A stretch of DNA of 64,000 nucleotides from Arbacia lixula. Its lineage: Eukaryota > Echinodermata > Echinoidea > Arbacioida > Arbaciidae. How positions within the stretch are numbered: position 1 is the stretch's first letter; every line of letters begins with the position of its first letter. Position numbers and translations under genes: made by a program. Location of the stretch: NCBI GenBank assembly GCA_963669155.1, contig OZ022576.1, forward strand, positions 33,601,847 through 33,665,846. Reading direction: 5' to 3'. This document shows, piece after piece, positions 58,427 to 64,000 of the stretch. The notes below the pieces were generated by a model. The model saw nothing but the letters and a program-made list of their open reading frames with translations. It ran no database searches and was not told the DNA's origin.

Positions 58427-61400
58427 CATCCACACCAACCCTAACCCTTGTTGCTCGTGTTTCACATAAACATTGGGTATCCCACCTGCAGCTATCTCAC
58501 AAAAGGTCCATATTCACAACAGTGTTTTAACTGAGACTGCGTACTAAAATAAATTATCTGATGCCATCATAAAATCAAAATAGTAGGCGATTTCAATTAT
58601 TCGCTGAAATTATTTTGAGGACAAACTCAACATACCATAGGGATTCTGGGGACAAAATCAATTATATTGCATCAATAATGTTTCATGCTGTTTTATTTGC
58701 CGTCCCATACGGTTTATAATAACATTCAGTTCTTGTATAGTGCATAACATTTAGATACACCAGGTTTAGTTCACTGTTCGAGTTCAATCTCTGTTCAGAA
58801 TATGGGCCACTGGGTTTGGTATCTACTGCTGAAGCAAAGGACATATTGAAGGACATTTCATAATCTCTAATGCTCACTGTAAACAGTTTAGAAGAGATTT
58901 GTATCTTGTACACTTTTGGGCAAGTGATGATGACCATGTCAACATTCGTATAGTTTTGTCTCCTTGGATGATAAAAAAACTAAACCATGAAAATGGTGCT
59001 GATAGTATTGACAGAAGAGAAAGATTCCATCAGTTTGTGCTCATAGATACATGTGTTAGTGACACATATCATTCCAATTCATATTCAGTCGCTTAAATCA
59101 TGTGGAGTATTATCATGAATTGACACTTGGGCCCAGAAAAAAACCCTGTATAGACATAACGCTTACCGGTACATTTTTTTTTTAACCTGTAGCATCTGGC
59201 ATACATAATGTTGCATAACACTTCATGTAATTTCTCTTTCTCTATACCCGTTTTCTCCCTTTTTATCTCTCTCTATCTCCCTCCCTTTCTCATGTGTGTT
59301 ATATCGATCATACAATTGCTCTATTGATCATACCCTATGGCAAGTGTGGAGAGGTCTTGCATTTTGCATAAGTCTAACTTTAAATCAAAATTTCATTGCT
59401 AAAATATGACCATTGGAAGTTGCATACAACACAGAAAAAAATGGAGGTTTTTTACGTTGTAATATTTGGTATTTATAAACACGCAACTTGTAAGATATTT
59501 GTGTTTGGATGACTAAAATGTCATTTTTAAAAAACTTATTACGGACGAAAATCATTTTAAAACTTCATGTGATAATATATTATGTGTACAAGTTTTGATA
59601 CAGTAGACTAAATTTTGTCTTAATTGAGTACACACATGCGTGCAAGGAAATAAAAAGAATATCAAATTATATTTTGATGAGAATTTTGGAAAATAAATTT
59701 TGGCACAATTATACCATCATTGATGGCACAGTTGAAAACAAGATAGTGGAATTGGTAGTAAAATGTACATGATATCTTAATATGGTTACAATGCTGTGGT
59801 GAGCCCTCTCAACGTTACACTAAAAAAATGTACCCATATTCCCAGGATGCATCAGCGACTTCTGAAACTTTTTCTCTAAACAACTTAACTATTGCCAGTT
59901 TGTTGCCATGTGTGTATTTATTTTACATTATGCCAAAATCTTGCTACAATAAGTCGTAATTGCTCTTGTTTAACTGGGGAACAAACAGTACCATTAACTT
60001 CATCAAAAGCACAGAATGTAGAGTGATATGGAGTACCATTTCAAGTTGGATATTATCTTGTGTTCATACTTTTTAAGTACCATGTATACAAAAAGACATA
60101 GATGTATGCATTGTAGATTGTATTGCTCTATACTACTTCAGTTTACTACTGGCTCTCACTTCACATTTATTATTATGCACAGAAAATTGTTTCATACTTT
60201 ATCTATTTTGTACATATATTTTGTTTGTTGTGTGGTATTTTCTAAATCATTATCAAAATCAGAGGACTAATATATGTAAATGAGTATGTATGGAGAGTTT
60301 TAAATGTTAACTTTGCCAGAAATTCTTTAGATGCTGTTGGACATTACCGGTACTTGATTGTTTAACTGTTATTATATCCCTTCTATGAATATTCATGAGT
60401 ATTCTAGGAACGTGATTGGGCAATTGATGCTCGAAGAGCTCCGGATATTTTTCACTATTTTTTCCTGGGGAGGACTGCGCATGCTCTATTTACTATTTTC
60501 TTCCTTGGGACTACTGCGCATGCTCTCTACCTGAGCGGGCGTAAATTAGTGCGCGCATGAATGCAGTGCGCGGCGTGTTGCGCATTTACCTGGGATGAAC
60601 CGATATCGAGACAGAGAAAAAAAAAAGGCCACATACAACCACATGGTGTTACCGAAAGTTTTACTATTTTCTAAATAGTATTTATTAGTATTTTTGTTCT
60701 GTTATTGTTTTACAAAAGGGATATAAAACAAATATACCAAGCATTGAGTTCGAAAGTATAGTGAAAATTATCCATCTTCGGAGGGACTGGCATAAGTTAC
60801 TATTTTTTCCTCGGGGGCTTCGCCCCTCGGAAAAAATAGTTCTATGCCACTCCCTCCTCAAATAGATAATTTCCACTATACAATCTCACAGCTTGGTATA
60901 TTTGTATAATATGCCAAATTACTGCTCTATGGGCTTTGTGTGTTTTACTTGTGTGAAAACGGATCAACAGCTGAATAGCATATAAAGACTTAATCCAAGT
61001 TGTACTTTTTACCGGTACATCAGCACCATGGTTTGGACTTTTTTTTTTTTATCTATATTTACGAGTTTTGTGCTGTTTCAATTTGTTCCAGTTCACTCAC
61101 TTGAAATTTGAATGAGCAATATTTAACATATGAATCTGATTGATGGTATAATCATAATTGTAAGTCAAACATAATTGTCAGTCCATTTCACCAGTTAATG
61201 TATTTTTGTTTTAAGTGGACTCCTTATGTACATTTGGAGATGACATACACTCCATAGCATATAATGAAGCATTAAGTGAATGGTAGGTGTTTTGTGTGTT
61301 TTTAATCAAAGCAAGTGACTTTAAATTGTATAAATAACTCAGTATTCTGTTTGACAACATACAATGCATTGTACATTGTGTAGCATTTGTAGCTTTAGCC

Positions 61401-63499
61401 GTTTGATCATTTCTTTGTGTTTACATCTACAAACTCAATGCATTGCATCTGATTGTTATCCATGTCACATGAAAAGTTATCACTTTGTCAATCACCATTA
61501 CATGTACATGTACTTCAATTTTGTACATGTATATATCACAGTTCTTACTTACCAACTCAAAATACTTGTAATCATTGAAAGTAAATATATTTTGAAGTAT
61601 ATATATTGAAATTTGTGATTTTTGCAACAGCTTCTGTCATTGAGTGTTTTTCAGCAGTTTAGTTGAATTACTGTTTTTTTCCCCTGTTTAGTATGATGTC
61701 ATGAAAACAGAAATGTAAGCTTCCAAATACATTTACTATACATTTAATTTTAATACATGGGTGACTTGTGTCACAAAAATGCATACTAAATCTCTCTCAC
61801 AGAATCAACCACATGTTTCTGAGATCTATCTCATGTTTTTGTCGCCCTCTAAGAATTTTGTCCTGTGTTTTTCAAAGGAACCCAGCCCCTGGTACTGCTG
61901 CCTTTTGCCATTTGCTCTCATGGTCTAAAGACAAAAGTATACATAAATATAGATGAACGAAGGTTGTTTTTTTTTTCATTTTCTGAACAGAGAATTGTAC
62001 ACAAGGAGATCAAAGAAAGCAGTCAAAATACATGTATTTCCATAAAATTTCTTTATTCTCATCATAATGTGGGGGACATTCAATTTGAAATGTCCTTTCA
62101 AAACAATGTCACATTCACAATTGCATCATCCTATCAGTCCACATGTAAAGATACTGATGACAAAAGTGACTACAAATTGTCACATTACACATTGATAAAT
62201 TCTCTCTTCACCGATTGATGCACATCAAATCAAATTATTGCAGAGCAAAGTACCTAATCTATTAAGCTCTTTAATTCAGTGTCTGTAGCACGCTAGCTCC
62301 TGATGCTTTTTTTTTTTTTTTACGCAAGGGATGTGCGACAGGCAGATTAAGAAAACAAACCCCACTAGTCAAGGAACTCTGAGGTAGTTTGGTGAATGGA
62401 TTCTTTGCTCGGCTAAAAGCATGAAGATGTATTAATCAGTGACAAGTACCATACACCATTTAAGCTTAATGCACTAACGAGTACATTCATTGATACATTG
62501 TTTCCTTTCTTCGATCAGGTCTTCTGTGATTTCATTAATTTGTAAGGAATTTTACTCAAACGTAATTTGATTAACAAATTATGGTTATATGGCATTACAG
62601 TTACAGAAGTGAAAACCTAAACTGTATTATTGTTTTTCCTTATATTACATTGTAATGCACAGATTGAATTTTAAACTAGAAAAGGCTAAATATTCCACAC
62701 ACAAAATAAACACTATGACAAAAACCCTGTTTAAAAACATGCAACCAAATATCCCCATCTTGTCAGCATCAAAAAGAAATCAGCATACTTGTAATAAACC
62801 TGAATCCATTAAGTTAACCAATTTAACAGAAAGACCCATCATACAACTGTCAGTAATGAGGTAGTATTGTACAGCGCATTGTAGCGACATCACACTTTGA
62901 ATCAAAGGACTATTTGACTACCTGTCAATATGGCCAGGAAAGAGATCTGGGGTAAAGCCTCTGTTTTTTGTAGCAAAAAAATTGTAGCATCTATGGAGAG
63001 CCTCTAGACTTAAATGTTTGGAGATATGTCACTTTCTTATCTTGAAATGCTAATCAGCTTACAAACACATTAAAAGACTATGCATGCGTCACTCACCAAG
63101 TTTGAAGTTGGCCAATGCTGCAATTGAAGCAACAAAATAAAGCATATCAAAGGCAAGCCTTCAAAGAGCTTGGCATTATTTGCAAATTATCCGAGTGCAA
63201 ACAAGTTTATGATTTCACTAGTAAAAGAAAGATGAAAGTGACATCATACCTTACATTGTGAGTTTGTGACATTTTCTTTACTACCGGTAGTATATCTGCA
63301 TACCTCAAGCAGGCCTTAGACAAGCTTTGGTTAACTGTAAGGGCGGAAGCGATGGAAAGAATACGTAAACCTTGAATACCAGTATACATAACAAAACTAG
63401 CGGAAGACTCCCACTAGAGGTTCTGAGAAATAGGAATGTGACATCACACCTTCCACCATACAAACATACACATATTTGGTTGTGTTGCGTCTCACTTTC
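58427..63499. other. Convergent 3' UTRs and intergenic DNA
   Basis: Between the fibulin-1D stop and the HSD17B10 stop on the other strand. The HSD17B10 3' UTR runs leftward from 63499; TTTATT at 62052-62057 (AATAAA on minus) is one possible polyadenylation site. Foldback DNA occurs at about 60390-60900. Short frames (for example 61865-62218) show no recognisable domain and are not called. Confidence 0.55.
60634..60910. repeat. Inverted-repeat element with CGGGGGCTTCGCCCC centre
   Basis: The centre (60799-60840) is a hairpin: TTTTTTCC, a small bulge, GGGGC-TTC-GCCCC, then GGAAAAAA. Outer blocks ATACCAAGC, GTATAGTGAAAATTAT and GGAGGGACTGGCATA recur as complements on the right. The left edge shares 58 bp with 57543-57600. 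A diverged tandem CTATTTTTTCCTGGGG / ACTGCGCATGCTCT block lies just upstream (60455-60525). Confidence 0.75.
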
Positions 63500-63690
63500 T
63501 CATGGCTGCATGCGGATGGCGCCGTCCACCCGAATGACTTCAGCGTTCATCATGGGGTTCTGAATGATGGACTCCACAATGTGTGCATACTCGTCTGGCG
63601 CCCCCAACCTGCTGGGGAAGGGGACAGTGCGGGCAAGGAACTCCCGCACTTTCTCTGGCAGGGACGCAAGCAGGGGTGTGTCAAAGAGTC
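63500..63690 (-). CDS. HSD17B10: HSD17B10, last coding exon (3-hydroxyacyl-CoA dehydrogenase type 2)
   Basis: HSD17B10 is a mitochondrial short-chain dehydrogenase. It oxidises 2-methyl-3-hydroxybutyryl-CoA in isoleucine breakdown and acts on steroids, and in vertebrates it is also a subunit of mitochondrial RNase P. This minus-strand exon follows an ATGAAG acceptor after 63690 in phase 1. It encodes [34 protein letters not shown] and the C-terminus [13 protein letters not shown] with TGA at 63500-63502. The human protein ends with nearly the same residues. This is the C-terminal part of the Rossmann fold, around the substrate loop and tetramer interface. The catalytic Ser-Tyr-Lys lies in exons beyond those seen here. 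Confidence 0.96.
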
Positions 63691-64000
63691 CTTCATGTAC
63701 AAAGAGGAGAAATAAGAGGAAACGATAGCCAACATTAAATGTAAACATTTCAAACAGCAACTGCATCTACCTTGATATAACTCATATTACATTCCACAGA
63801 CTAAGAATGTTGCTATACGATTGGTCAAGAGTTAATCACGTGATAAATCGTAGTTTTGCCCATCTGACCACCTGAGAAGAAAAATTTGTTACACTCCAGG
63901 TGATAGTACTTTTTGGTTTCGCTGATCTCTTCACTCCTCACAGTCCTAACGCGTGATCAATATTTAAAGTACGCGCGAAATAAAAGTGTGTTACACTTGG
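63691..64000 (-). other. HSD17B10 intron, start
   Basis: DNA upstream (on the minus strand) of the last HSD17B10 exon; no further exon was recognised before the window ends. Confidence 0.6.

Noticed and set aside
61865..62218. 117-residue plus-strand frame
   Set aside because: Low-complexity AT-rich sequence, no domain, and it lies in the probable 3' UTR of the convergent HSD17B10 gene.

Overview
The window is animal nuclear DNA from a marine invertebrate. It is intron-rich, AT-rich between exons, and densely seeded with LTR retrotransposons, foldback (MITE-like) elements and microsatellites. The protein sequences are closest in form to deuterostome proteins, and the repeat style fits an echinoderm or another invertebrate deuterostome. 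I cannot name the species from sequence alone.

Three host genes are present. (1) 6696-9194 (+) holds the last three coding exons of SMC1, the cohesin ATPase; everything from 1 to 6695 looks like the preceding intron. (2) 17513-58426 (+) holds an apparently complete fibulin-1 gene. It has a signal-peptide exon, two anaphylatoxin-like exons, twelve EGF-like modules (one exon each, nearly all in phase 1) and two alternative C-terminal ends: a single C-type exon (51793-52171) and three D-type exons (55504-58426). The splice phases give predicted proteins of 808 and 823 residues. (3) 63500-63690 (-) is the last coding exon of HSD17B10 (mitochondrial 3-hydroxyacyl-CoA dehydrogenase type 2), convergent with fibulin-1.

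Fibulin-1 is swollen by mobile DNA. Intron 2 carries a 9.1-kb BEL/Pao retrotransposon (20183-29266). Its two 1346-bp LTRs look identical, it has a GTGTC target duplication and its 1945-codon polyprotein is open. Intron 10 carries a 7.8-kb minus-oriented LTR element (36745-44531). Its LTRs are almost identical, with a CATAT target duplication, a polypurine tract and an odd tRNA-Ile-like primer site, but it has almost no coding capacity. The other introns and the flanks contain several foldback families: one TA-flanked (three copies), at least three TTAA-flanked, and CAGGGCCC-ended ones, some nested inside each other.

The most interesting observations are these. The linkage SMC1 - fibulin-1 - HSD17B10 unites genes that in human sit at two separate SMC1 loci. 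EGF exon 13 has in-frame tandem partial duplications with their own splice donors. The intron-10 element is young yet apparently non-autonomous. That same element has a primer-binding site matching the interior, not the 3' end, of a tRNA.
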